Assembly: GCA_003214615.1 (NCBI GenBank) | Contig: QCLK01000002.1 | Span: forward strand, 1-64,000 | Source: Pelagibacteraceae bacterium AG-414-E02 | Lineage (GTDB): Bacteria; Pseudomonadota; Alphaproteobacteria; Pelagibacterales; Pelagibacteraceae | Direction of reading: 5' to 3' | Length of the DNA: 64,000 nt | Shown here: piece after piece, positions 26,151-34,554 of the stretch | How positions within the stretch are numbered: position 1 is the stretch's first letter | Layout: each line of letters starts with the position of its first letter | Made by a program: the position numbers and the translations under genes | Notes under the pieces: generated by a model | What the model was told of the DNA's origin: nothing | The model's database searches: none | What the model saw: the letters and a program-made list of their open reading frames with translations, nothing else

Positions 26151-27022
26151 TTTCTTATCAGTGTTCCTGAACCTTTGTCAGAAAATAATTCGAACAAGAT
26201 AGAGTGGGGCTTTCTACCATCAAGAATAACCACTGCTCTTACGCCGTTATTTATAGCGTCAATGCAAGTTTTAACTTTTGGTATCATACCGCCATGAATT
26301 GTTTCGCTATTAATTAGTTCTTTTGCTTCCGCAGTGTTTATTTCTGAAATTAATTTTTCATTATTATCTAAAACACCATCAATATCCGTCAACAACATCA
26401 ACCTTCTAGACTTGATACTTCTTGCTATCGCACCAGCGGCAGTATCAGCATTAATATTATAGGGGACACCTTTTTCATCTAGACCCATTGGAACTATAAC
26501 AGGAATAAAATCTTCTTTAATTATTTCTTTGAGCAGTTTTGCGTCCACTCTTTTTGGTTTACCAACAAAACCTAATTCTTTATTTTCTTGCTCAACATAA
26601 ATTATATTATTTTTTTTTATTGTTATAGATTTTGCTTTGCATGATTTTTTTTCAAGTGCACTAACAATTTCTTTATTAAATTCTGTCATAGTATTTTCAA
26701 CAATATTAATCATTTTTCCATCTGTAACTCTTAAACCCATGATAAATTTACTTTTGATATTTTGCTCATCTAATTTTTTTTTAATTCCTAGCCCCCCACC
26801 ATGCACAAGTATAGGTGTCAAACCTAACTTTTTCAAAATTACTATATCTTCGATTAAATTATTTAAAAGTGATTGATCTAAAAGAACTTTGCCGCCACAT
26901 TTTATTACTATTTTTTCTTTTGAATATTTTTTAACATACTTTTCTACTTCTAGATTAGAAGGTCCATCTTCTGGCCATAGCTCTTTTATTTTGCTTTCTA
27001 AATTTTGGGCTGGTTGTTGCAT
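26147..27022 (-). CDS. argB: Acetylglutamate kinase
   Basis: 291 residues from the ATG at 27022 (MQQPAQN...). The frame stays open another 86 codons upstream, but that part lies inside the yidC 3' end, reads as Asn/Ser/His-rich shadow sequence, and ends where homologues of ArgB normally begin. Amino-acid-kinase motifs: KIVIKCGGKVLLD, ILVHGGGLGIKKKL, and the ATP-site MLLTDIDGVLDN near residue 205. It phosphorylates N-acetylglutamate in arginine synthesis. Only two bases lie between it and yidC; the GTPase gene engB (yihA) often found here is absent. Confidence 0.94.
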   Translation of the reverse strand: MQQPAQNLESKIKELWPEDGPSNLEVEKYVKKYSKEKIVIKCGGKVLLDQSLLNNLIEDIVILKKLGLTPILVHGGGLGIKKKLDEQNIKSKFIMGLRVTDGKMINIVENTMTEFNKEIVSALEKKSCKAKSITIKKNNIIYVEQENKELGFVGKPKRVDAKLLKEIIKEDFIPVIVPMGLDEKGVPYNINADTAAGAIARSIKSRRLMLLTDIDGVLDNNEKLISEINTAEAKELINSETIHGGMIPKVKTCIDAINNGVRAVVILDGRKPHSILFELFSDKGSGTLIRK

Positions 27023-27024
27023 TT

Positions 27025-28707
27025 TTAAACAGTTTTTACTTTTGTTCCTCTCATAATTACCCATTGCTGCGCAATGGTTAAAATGTTGTTTACAGTCCAA
27101 TATACGACTAGACCTGATGGGAAGGGAGCCAATATAATTGTTAGAAAAATTGGGAAGAACATAAAAATTTTTGCTTGAATGGGATCTGGCGGTGTAGGAT
27201 TCAATTTTTGCTGAATCCACATGCTTATACCCATTAGTATTGGCCAAGCACCTATCATCAAGAAAGTTGGCGGATCCCAAGGAATTAATCCAAATAAATT
27301 AAAAATAGAAGTTGGGTCTCTTTCAGACAAATCTTTTATCCAACCAAAAAAAGGTTGATGCCTCATTTCTAGCGTAACATACAACATTTTATAAATCGCA
27401 AAGAAAAAGGGAATTTGTATTAAAACAGGTAAACAACCAGAAATAGGGTTTACTTTTTCTCTTTTATATAAAGCCATCATGTCTTGCTGTAATTTGACTT
27501 TGTCATTCTTGTGTAATTCTTTTAATCTGACCATTTCTGGCTGAAGTATTTTCATTTTTGCCATCGATTTAAATGAATAGTTTGCTAACGGAAAGAAAAT
27601 TAATCTCACTAAAGCAGTAATAATTACGATAGCCCAACCGAAATTTCCAGTAAGTTTAAAAAAGTAGTCAATTATGAAAAAAAGAGGTTTAGTGAAAAAG
27701 TAAAACCATCCCCAATCAATTGCTAAATCAAATTTTTCTATTCCTAATTTTTCTGCATAACTATCAATTACAGCTACTTCTTTAGCAGCTACAAAGGTAT
27801 TGATTGTGTTATTAATAGAGTTTCCAGGGTTTAAAATTTTTGCATCCTTAATTATATAATTAGCCCTGTACTTTTCATTTTTTGCTATAAACTCAGCTTT
27901 AAACTCATTTCCTTTTTCAGGTACTATTGCTGTTAACCAATATTTATCTGTAATTCCTAACCAACCTTTGGAACTGGTAATAGTAAATTTTTCTTTTTCA
28001 ATATCATCATAATCTTCTTCTACAAGCTCTTCTCCAAACACTCCAAGAAAACCTTCGTGTAAAATGTATATTTGCATTCCTTCAGGCTTGTCACTTCGAG
28101 TAATTTGTGCGTATGGATAGAATTGAAAGGATTTGCTTGAATTATTTTTTATACCTTGTGTAATTTTAAATAAAAATTTTTCATCTAATTCAATTTTTTT
28201 TGTAAAAATTAAACCTTCACCATTGTCCCATTCAAGCGTTACAGGATTGTTTGGGGTAAGAAAGCTATTACCTTTAGCTTTCCAAATTGTGTCAACTAAA
28301 GGTAAGTTTATTTTTTCGTTACCTCCAGAGGCCCAGCCTGTTTCAATAAAATATTCTTTTGAGGAATTTTTTGGATTTAAGAAAACAACTTTATCTTCAC
28401 CGTTTAAGGTTTCATTATAATTTTTGAATATTATATCATCTATAATTCCACCTTGTAACGATATTGATCCTTTAATATTTTCATTTTCTACTTTAATTCT
28501 ATTAGTTTTATTTATTGCATCTTTTCTTGTTATTTCATTTTTAGTCTCTTCGCTTTCAATTGAAGGTGATGAAGCAACTTCACTATTTTTAGTTTCATTT
28601 TCTACTACTTCGATTGGAGTAGGGGGAGGAGGTGCAAAAAAAGTTCCCCAACCAACTAACACAATTGTTGAAAGTAAAATAGCTAATATAACGTTTTTGG
28701 CATCCAT
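27025..28707 (-). CDS. yidC: Membrane protein insertase
   Basis: 560 residues, the usual length. An N-terminal membrane anchor (about residues 5-25, AILLSTIVLVGWGTFF) followed by a Pro/Glu-rich linker, a large periplasmic beta domain (about 65-330), then the conserved insertase core from about residue 345 with FGWAIVIITALVRLIFFPL (containing the buried Arg), a cytosolic helical hairpin QPEMVRLKELHKNDK, GCLPVLIQIPFFFAIY and LVVYWTVNNILTIAQQW. It inserts inner-membrane proteins, alone or with SecYEG. yidD ends directly before it. Confidence 0.96.
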   Translation of the reverse strand: MDAKNVILAILLSTIVLVGWGTFFAPPPPTPIEVVENETKNSEVASSPSIESEETKNEITRKDAINKTNRIKVENENIKGSISLQGGIIDDIIFKNYNETLNGEDKVVFLNPKNSSKEYFIETGWASGGNEKINLPLVDTIWKAKGNSFLTPNNPVTLEWDNGEGLIFTKKIELDEKFLFKITQGIKNNSSKSFQFYPYAQITRSDKPEGMQIYILHEGFLGVFGEELVEEDYDDIEKEKFTITSSKGWLGITDKYWLTAIVPEKGNEFKAEFIAKNEKYRANYIIKDAKILNPGNSINNTINTFVAAKEVAVIDSYAEKLGIEKFDLAIDWGWFYFFTKPLFFIIDYFFKLTGNFGWAIVIITALVRLIFFPLANYSFKSMAKMKILQPEMVRLKELHKNDKVKLQQDMMALYKREKVNPISGCLPVLIQIPFFFAIYKMLYVTLEMRHQPFFGWIKDLSERDPTSIFNLFGLIPWDPPTFLMIGAWPILMGISMWIQQKLNPTPPDPIQAKIFMFFPIFLTIILAPFPSGLVVYWTVNNILTIAQQWVIMRGTKVKTV

Positions 28708-28959
28708 CTATTTTTTTCCTTTTTTAAATTTTATTGCAGGATCTAATCCGCTACCACCACCAAGAAATCGAATTGGATGACAACTAAGAATCCGTTTGAT
28801 GCCTAATGCAGAACCTTTTAAGGATCCATTTATTTTTAAGGAATCTATAAAATACTCAGAACAAGTTGGTAAATATCGGCAATTAGAAAAAAAGTAAGGT
28901 GAAATAAAATATTTGTAGAATTTTATTAATGCTATTAAAAAATTATTAATCAATTTCAT
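28708..28959 (-). CDS. yidD: Membrane protein insertion efficiency factor
   Basis: 83 residues with the YidD/UPF0161 signature: FYKYFISPYFFSNCRYLPTC followed by SEYFIDSLKINGSLKG and RILSCHPIRFLGGGSGLDP, including the three conserved cysteines. The amphipathic first helix associates with the inner membrane near YidC. Encoded between rnpA and yidC with gaps of three and zero bases. Confidence 0.94.
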   Translation of the reverse strand: MKLINNFLIALIKFYKYFISPYFFSNCRYLPTCSEYFIDSLKINGSLKGSALGIKRILSCHPIRFLGGGSGLDPAIKFKKGKK

Positions 28960-28962
28960 GAA

Positions 28963-29328
28963 TTAAACACCTGTCTGCTTTATTTTTTTAAATACACTAT
29001 TTACTTCTTTAAAAATAAGGGCAAATTCATCCTTATATACATTATTTTTTCCAAAAATTACATAAGTATAGTTTAGGTCAATTTCCTTTTTTTCCCTTAA
29101 AATTTTTTGAACTGCAGACTTTAATTTCCGTTTAATTCTATTTCTAACCACAGCGTTTCCAATTTTTTTTTTCATTACAAAGCTAATATTTAAATATTTT
29201 TTAGAGTTTTTATCTTTATTATTCAAATATTTATCAAAATATACTGTAAAGTATTTGTTGTTTATTTTTTTCTTTTTTAAGATTTTCAAAAAATGACTAC
29301 TTTGATTCAGGCTCTTAAATTTAATCAT
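28963..29328 (-). CDS. rnpA: Ribonuclease P protein component
   Basis: 121 residues, strongly basic. The RNP motif is in NAVVRNRIKRKLKSAVQK (about residues 58-75), which contacts the M1 RNA and pre-tRNA leader. It supports 5' processing of tRNAs, including the tRNA-His and tRNA-Phe genes in this window. Directly downstream of rpmH (13-base gap), the classical arrangement. Confidence 0.94.
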   Translation of the reverse strand: MIKFKSLNQSSHFLKILKKKKINNKYFTVYFDKYLNNKDKNSKKYLNISFVMKKKIGNAVVRNRIKRKLKSAVQKILREKKEIDLNYTYVIFGKNNVYKDEFALIFKEVNSVFKKIKQTGV

Positions 29329-29341
29329 TGTTAGAACTTAA

Positions 29342-29476
29342 TTAAGTGGATATTTTTTTTCTTCCTTTTGAGCGTCTTCTAGACAAAACTTTCCTACCAC
29401 CTCTTTTTTTCATTCTAGATCTAAATCCATGCCTTCTTTTTCTTACTAAACGACTTGGTTGATATGTTCTTTTCAT
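29342..29476 (-). CDS. rpmH: 50S ribosomal protein L34
   Basis: 44 residues, read directly from the minus strand. [20 protein letters not shown] is the typical L34 start, followed by [20 protein letters not shown]. It belongs to the large ribosomal subunit. It begins the rpmH-rnpA-yidD-yidC-argB series; its promoter must lie in the 79-base A+T-rich gap before the divergent VTT gene. Confidence 0.97.
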   Translation of the reverse strand: MKRTYQPSRLVRKRRHGFRSRMKKRGGRKVLSRRRSKGRKKIST

Positions 29477-29555
29477 AAGATTTCTGTTATTTCTTGTTAA
29501 AATTTTTTGATATTTATAGGTAATAAGAGCTTATAAGTACAGTTAAAAGTTAATT

Positions 29556-30281
29556 ATGAAACTAGATTCTTCAAATTTTAAAATCTATTTAGGGGCAGTG
29601 TATTTAATAGTCTTGTTTACAGCTATTTATTTTTTTTGGTCAACTTTTGATCTAAAAGATTTAACTAGCTATGATTTAATTAAAGAAAATAGAGAAGTAA
29701 TCCTAACTTACAAAGATAATAATATTTTCTTTCTAACAATTATTTTTTTTATCATTACTATTTCTTTAAATTTATTATTGACCCCAATGTTATTGCCTAC
29801 TTTAATAATTGGTTTTATTTTTGGTAAATGGCTGGGAACATTAATATTAATATTTGGAAATACAATTGGTGGTTTTTTGTTATATCGCTTAGCAAAAACT
29901 TTTTTTAGTGATTTAATTGAAGCAAAATTTAAAACAAGATTTTCTAAATTTATAGATTTTTTTGATAAAAATGATTTAATATATTTTATGTGTTTTAGAT
30001 TTATCGGAGGAGGAGGAACACCTTTTCCTATACAAAATATTTTGCCTGTTCTTTTTAACATGTCATCTAAAAATTATATTATTGCAACTCTTATAGGAAT
30101 ACTTCCAACAACTTTTGTAACAGTAGCCCTTGGTAGCGGTATTGAAAAAATTATTGATCAAAATGCTGAGCTTAGTTTTTTACCAGTTATTCAATCACCA
30201 GAAATTTATTTACCCATAATTGGTTTTTTTATTCTTTTGCTTTCAGCTTTTTTTATTAAAAAAGTTTTTTTTAAGACTTAA
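29556..30281 (+). CDS. TVP38/TMEM64-family (VTT domain) membrane protein
   Basis: 241 residues, about six membrane segments. The VTT/SNARE-associated signature is present: LIIGFIFGKWLGTLILIFGNTIGG (about 86-110), then FRFIGGGGTPFPIQNILPVLFNM (about 148-170) with the conserved Arg/Pro region. Family members (DedA, TVP38) are implicated in lipid carrier or phospholipid flipping. It is the first gene of the plus-strand pair that opens the glycan-like block, its stop directly followed by the next ATG, so it may supply polyprenyl-phosphate recycling for glycan export (inference). Confidence 0.83.
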   Translation: MKLDSSNFKIYLGAVYLIVLFTAIYFFWSTFDLKDLTSYDLIKENREVILTYKDNNIFFLTIIFFIITISLNLLLTPMLLPTLIIGFIFGKWLGTLILIFGNTIGGFLLYRLAKTFFSDLIEAKFKTRFSKFIDFFDKNDLIYFMCFRFIGGGGTPFPIQNILPVLFNMSSKNYIIATLIGILPTTFVTVALGSGIEKIIDQNAELSFLPVIQSPEIYLPIIGFFILLLSAFFIKKVFFKT

Positions 30282-32420
30282 ATGAAATTTTTTACCAACA
30301 ATAAAATATATTTTTTATTTTTTTTAATTTCATTTGTTTATCTAATTAGTGTCGTAGGAATCAACAATATTTCCTTTCAAAGCACAGTTTGGTTGCACCA
30401 AGGTAATGATTCCACCCTACCTCAGATGGCTTGGCATTTTTTTAAAAATGATACTTGGAGGTTTCCTCTAGGGAGCAATCCTAATTATGGTGGTGAATTT
30501 GCCAGCTCTATTGTTTTTTCAGATTCAATACCAATTTTAGCATTAACTTTTAAATTGTTTAAATCGTTTTTACCTGAAAGTTCTCAATACATATCTTTTT
30601 GGTATTTTATATGTTTTTACTTTCAGTTATTTTTTTCTTATAAAATTTTAGAAAAATTTACAAATTCAAGTTTGTATTCCTTTGTTGGGTCTATATTTTT
30701 TTTGACCGCACCTATTTTTTTGTGGAAATTATTAATGGTTCCGGCATTAGCAGGTCATTGGATTTTATTATTTGCCCTTTATTTAGGTTTGTCACGTAAA
30801 GCTGAAGAATCAAAATTTTTATGGATATTTATTATAATTTTATCTTCCTTAATAAATTTTTATTTTATGATAATAATATTAGCGACATATTCATTATTAA
30901 GAATAATAAATTTTAAATTCACAAAAAAACATTTATTTAATTTAACAAAAGATTTTTTTATTATCAGTTTTTTGCTGCTTTTAACTTTATACGTTACTGG
31001 GTATTTCGAAGTAAGAATGGTAGATACTTTAGCCCTAGGTTTTGGTAGAGATAAATTAAATCTTCTTAGTATTTTTGATGCACATAATACTTTAAACAAT
31101 ATTTCTTGGTCATGGTTTTTACCGGATATTAAATTAACAAACGGAGAGGAAGGGGAGGGCTTTAACTATCTTGGTTTGGGACAACTAATGATGTTAATTT
31201 TTATGTTTATTCTCATTTTTCAACAAAAACATAAAACTAACCTTGCATCTATTAAAACTAATAAAGAAATAAAAGCTTTCATTTTTATATCAATTTTTTT
31301 TACTATTTGGGCGCTTTCAAACAAAATTTCCTTTGGACCTTATACTCTTTTGGAAATACCACTAAATAAATACATTTATGGATTATTAAGCATAGTTAGA
31401 CCTACAGGGAGATTATTTTGGATTGTAAATTATTTTTTAATCATAATGTCGATAATAATTATTTATAAATGTTTAAATAATAAAAACTCCCTATTAATTA
31501 TTAGCGTTCTATTAGTTATTCAACTAATCGATATTTCAGCTGGGATGAAAAAACGCATAAATTTTTTTACACCAATAGATAATGAAAAACTTGTAAAAGA
31601 TGAAATATGGGATTCTTTATTTAAAGAATACAAAACTCTTAAAACTACTTATCCAAAAAATTACGCAAAACTATTCAGTGATTTGTCATACTCAATTGAA
31701 AAATATAATTTAGAAAAAACAAATTTGGTAAAGTTAGCAAGAATAAATCGCAAGGCCATAGCGGATGCTAAGTATAATTTATACGATGATTTTAGAAAAA
31801 AAGATCTTTCTTTAGATACTGTTTATGTAATTCCTAATTCAAGTCATTTAAGACACTTAAAATATTTATTCAAAAATGAAAATGTAGGTTTCTTTTATAG
31901 AGATAATATTTGGATTATGGTTGCAAATGAGAAAGATAAAATGAGTGAAAATGATAAAAAATTATTTAGTGAAGTAAAATTAAAACTTTTAAATATCGAT
32001 AAAACAAATAATTTTTATTTTAACGAAAAAGATAATTATTATGGTTTTGGTTGGTCTCATAATTTTGATAAGTTAGGCATATGGTCTGAGGGCAGGCAGT
32101 CTACTTTGCTATTTAAAACGGATCAAAATCAACAAGGCCTAAAGCTAAAAATTATTTGTAAGCCATATATAACTAAAAAAAACAAATTTTTAGAATTTGA
32201 TGTATATATCAATGATTCAATAAATAAAAATATTAAATTAAGCGAGAGCAATCAGGATATAGAGTTTGAAATTCTTATTAATAGTGAATTGATTAAAGAT
32301 GGTGAAATTAAGCTTGATTTTAAATTTAAAAATCTTCTTTCACCTTACGAAGTGCTTGAAAGTCCAGATTCTCGAAAGTTGGGAATATTATTAAAAAATA
32401 TTAGCGTTAACTCAATTTAG
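30282..32420 (+). CDS. Large polytopic membrane protein, DUF6311 / GT-C-like
   Basis: 712 residues. About eleven to twelve hydrophobic segments occupy residues 8-430; a soluble C-terminal domain (about 440-712) follows. The early loop WLHQGNDSTLPQMAWHFFKNDTW and SSIVFSDSIPILAL resemble DUF6311 proteins, polytopic membrane proteins of the GT-C type that are thought to use lipid-linked sugars. The C-terminal part (FGWSHNFDKLGIWSEGRQSTL) looks like a beta-sandwich accessory domain. Translationally adjacent to the VTT gene. Family call is by recall and moderate; the reaction is unknown. Confidence 0.65.
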   Translation: MKFFTNNKIYFLFFLISFVYLISVVGINNISFQSTVWLHQGNDSTLPQMAWHFFKNDTWRFPLGSNPNYGGEFASSIVFSDSIPILALTFKLFKSFLPESSQYISFWYFICFYFQLFFSYKILEKFTNSSLYSFVGSIFFLTAPIFLWKLLMVPALAGHWILLFALYLGLSRKAEESKFLWIFIIILSSLINFYFMIIILATYSLLRIINFKFTKKHLFNLTKDFFIISFLLLLTLYVTGYFEVRMVDTLALGFGRDKLNLLSIFDAHNTLNNISWSWFLPDIKLTNGEEGEGFNYLGLGQLMMLIFMFILIFQQKHKTNLASIKTNKEIKAFIFISIFFTIWALSNKISFGPYTLLEIPLNKYIYGLLSIVRPTGRLFWIVNYFLIIMSIIIIYKCLNNKNSLLIISVLLVIQLIDISAGMKKRINFFTPIDNEKLVKDEIWDSLFKEYKTLKTTYPKNYAKLFSDLSYSIEKYNLEKTNLVKLARINRKAIADAKYNLYDDFRKKDLSLDTVYVIPNSSHLRHLKYLFKNENVGFFYRDNIWIMVANEKDKMSENDKKLFSEVKLKLLNIDKTNNFYFNEKDNYYGFGWSHNFDKLGIWSEGRQSTLLFKTDQNQQGLKLKIICKPYITKKNKFLEFDVYINDSINKNIKLSESNQDIEFEILINSELIKDGEIKLDFKFKNLLSPYEVLESPDSRKLGILLKNISVNSI

Positions 32421-32434
32421 AAATACAACTTGTA

Positions 32435-33439
32435 TTAATTATTCCATCTTGAATAAGAATAAATTTTGTTTGCCAATATTTTTTGCAATCCAAAAAGTGC
32501 TAAAACACTACCAAGTGCAAAAGATATATTTGCCAAATTAATGGTTAGCATTGTTAAAAAAAGAGTTTTAATAGATTTTATATATTTTTTTGTTTCTAAA
32601 ATAATTGCAAAATTAATTAATAGTAAACCTGATAAAAAAATTAGTATTTTACTAGGCACGGCAATTTTGGAAATTAGCAAAATTAAAAATGAAACAAATA
32701 TTAAAATTGGTAATATTGGCTGAAATCCTCTAATTCCAACATTGTATTTAATCAAATTTAAAAAATCCATGCCAAAACATGATCTTTGAAGCAGAAATCC
32801 AAAAAATCTTCTTTCTCTATGATAGATAAAAAGATCAGGGCTATAAAAAACTTTTATATTAGGATTCTTTCTTCTTGCTCTTTCGAAAAATTCTTTATCT
32901 TCGCCAGTATATCTTTTGCTATCCATTCCCCCATATTTTAAAAAGAATTTTTTTTCCATTATAAGATTACAAGACTCAAGCCAATCACAATGGCGTTTTT
33001 TAGCTTTATATTTTCTAAAATTAAGATAGCCAGTCACAAATATAGACCTTTTACTTAAATAACATATTTTTTCGGAATAATTTTGTTTTGCAAAAGGCAG
33101 GCTAGGTCCTCCAACTACATCTCCTTTTTTTTGTTTTAGGTATTTTATACCATTTTTAAGCCAGTTTTTATTTGGGTAAGCATCACTATCAATAAAAGCA
33201 ATAAATTTGGATTTAAATTTTTTGGTTGCAAGATTTCTTTTTTTCGACATATTAATTTTGCCAACAACCATTTTATTAATTTTATATTTTAATTTTGGCA
33301 ATTTGTTTTTTATGTCGTAATCTAAAACTATTGTTACAAAAAAATTAGGATATTTGATTTTATTAATTTCTTTTAGGCATGTTAAAAGTTCATCGTCTAG
33401 TTTAATGGCGGGTATAATAATATTTACAGGTTCTGTCAT
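32435..33439 (-). CDS. Family 2 glycosyltransferase with C-terminal membrane segments
   Basis: 334 residues. GT-A fold: PVNIIIPAIKLDDEL at the start, the metal-binding FIDSDAYPNKNWL near residue 86, and the acceptor-side YTGEDKEFFERARR near 182. Residues 235-320 contain three hydrophobic helices that would anchor it to the inner membrane, as in polysaccharide GT2 enzymes. It transfers a sugar from a nucleotide donor; donor and acceptor unknown. It follows the radical SAM gene after eight bases. Confidence 0.85.
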   Translation of the reverse strand: MTEPVNIIIPAIKLDDELLTCLKEINKIKYPNFFVTIVLDYDIKNKLPKLKYKINKMVVGKINMSKKRNLATKKFKSKFIAFIDSDAYPNKNWLKNGIKYLKQKKGDVVGGPSLPFAKQNYSEKICYLSKRSIFVTGYLNFRKYKAKKRHCDWLESCNLIMEKKFFLKYGGMDSKRYTGEDKEFFERARRKNPNIKVFYSPDLFIYHRERRFFGFLLQRSCFGMDFLNLIKYNVGIRGFQPILPILIFVSFLILLISKIAVPSKILIFLSGLLLINFAIILETKKYIKSIKTLFLTMLTINLANISFALGSVLALFGLQKILANKIYSYSRWNN

Positions 33440-33447
33440 AAAATTAA

Positions 33448-34548
33448 TTAAAAATTAAAAAACGAACTAATTAAACGAGGTTGATATCTCCAATTACCCA
33501 AAATATTATATGTTAGCGCGCATTCATATGTGCAATTACAATTTGTTTTTTTTATAAAATCTTTAGTTTCTGCGGTATCTTTATTGTTCCAAATTTTCAT
33601 AAAATTCATTTCATTTTTTCTTAAATCACCTAGTAATTTATCTTCTAAAATTTCACACGGGTATACCATTCCAGAAGCGGTAACTATTCCAAATAATCCA
33701 GCTGCATGACACGGGCTAACATAATTAGGTTTTAGATACATTTTTTTTGTAAGCTCCCATGAAATTTCATCTTTTTTATTGTGCAACTTTCCTTGAAATG
33801 AATTTGGATTATAATTTTTAATTGTTTTATTTTTAGTCATTTCTAATATTTTATTTGTTAACCAAGAGTATGCCTCAAAGATTTTTAGTCTTTTTTCATG
33901 AGGAGTTTTATAAACTCCTTCATCTCTTACAATAGTACATTTTAAGGAATCGATTTTACAAGCGTTCACCAAGTGATCAAAAATGTTTTGTATATCATCA
34001 CAATTTTCGTGATTAACAGTTATACTAACAACAGGATTTATATTGGGTGTTAATTTTTTAAGACGGAAATATGTGTCAATACAATTTTCAAAAAGATTAT
34101 CAATTTTTCTAACTTTATTATGCTTTTCTGGAAAATCATCAATGGAGATTTGGAATGTAAGCTCAATGTCATTTTTAAATTTTGTAATTTCTTTTGCAAA
34201 TTCTTCTACCCGTTCAGGAAGGCTTGCGTTGGTTGTTACGTAAATTGATTGAATGGTTGAATTCTGTATATATAATTTGGCAATTTCTATGATGTCTTTT
34301 CTAGCAAATGGCTCTCCCCCTGTTAAATTCACATTTAATAAAGACTTTCCAAAACTTTTTGTTAATTTTTCAATTTCATCTAATGTAAGTTCGCCTTTAA
34401 AAGTATTGGGGTCATCAAAATCTATAAAACAAAACGAGCATCTTGCATTACATCTATTTGTCAAAAAATGAACAATACTAATAGGTTCATTTTTTGTAAA
34501 ATTAACATTTTTTAAAACTCTTATAAGATTTGCTTTTTTTGTAATCAT
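33448..34548 (-). CDS. Radical SAM/SPASM enzyme
   Basis: 366 residues. The CX3CX2C cluster motif NRCNARCSFC is near residue 33, followed by NLTGGEPFARKD (about 75, SAM-binding GGE). The C-terminus carries extra cysteines in SPCHAAG, YPCEILED and NCNCTYECALT, the pattern of a SPASM auxiliary Fe-S cluster. Such enzymes modify peptides, sugars or lipids by radical chemistry. It lies six bases after the carbamoyltransferase gene and eight before the glycosyltransferase, so it is likely to act in the same glycan or metabolite pathway; no peptide precursor gene was found nearby. Confidence 0.83.
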   Translation of the reverse strand: MITKKANLIRVLKNVNFTKNEPISIVHFLTNRCNARCSFCFIDFDDPNTFKGELTLDEIEKLTKSFGKSLLNVNLTGGEPFARKDIIEIAKLYIQNSTIQSIYVTTNASLPERVEEFAKEITKFKNDIELTFQISIDDFPEKHNKVRKIDNLFENCIDTYFRLKKLTPNINPVVSITVNHENCDDIQNIFDHLVNACKIDSLKCTIVRDEGVYKTPHEKRLKIFEAYSWLTNKILEMTKNKTIKNYNPNSFQGKLHNKKDEISWELTKKMYLKPNYVSPCHAAGLFGIVTASGMVYPCEILEDKLLGDLRKNEMNFMKIWNNKDTAETKDFIKKTNCNCTYECALTYNILGNWRYQPRLISSFFNF

Positions 34549-34554
34549 TTTAAA

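Noticed and set aside
27023-27280. N-terminal extension of argB
   Set aside because: It lies inside the yidC coding end, is low-quality shadow sequence and is absent from the ArgB family; the ATG at 27022 is preferred.
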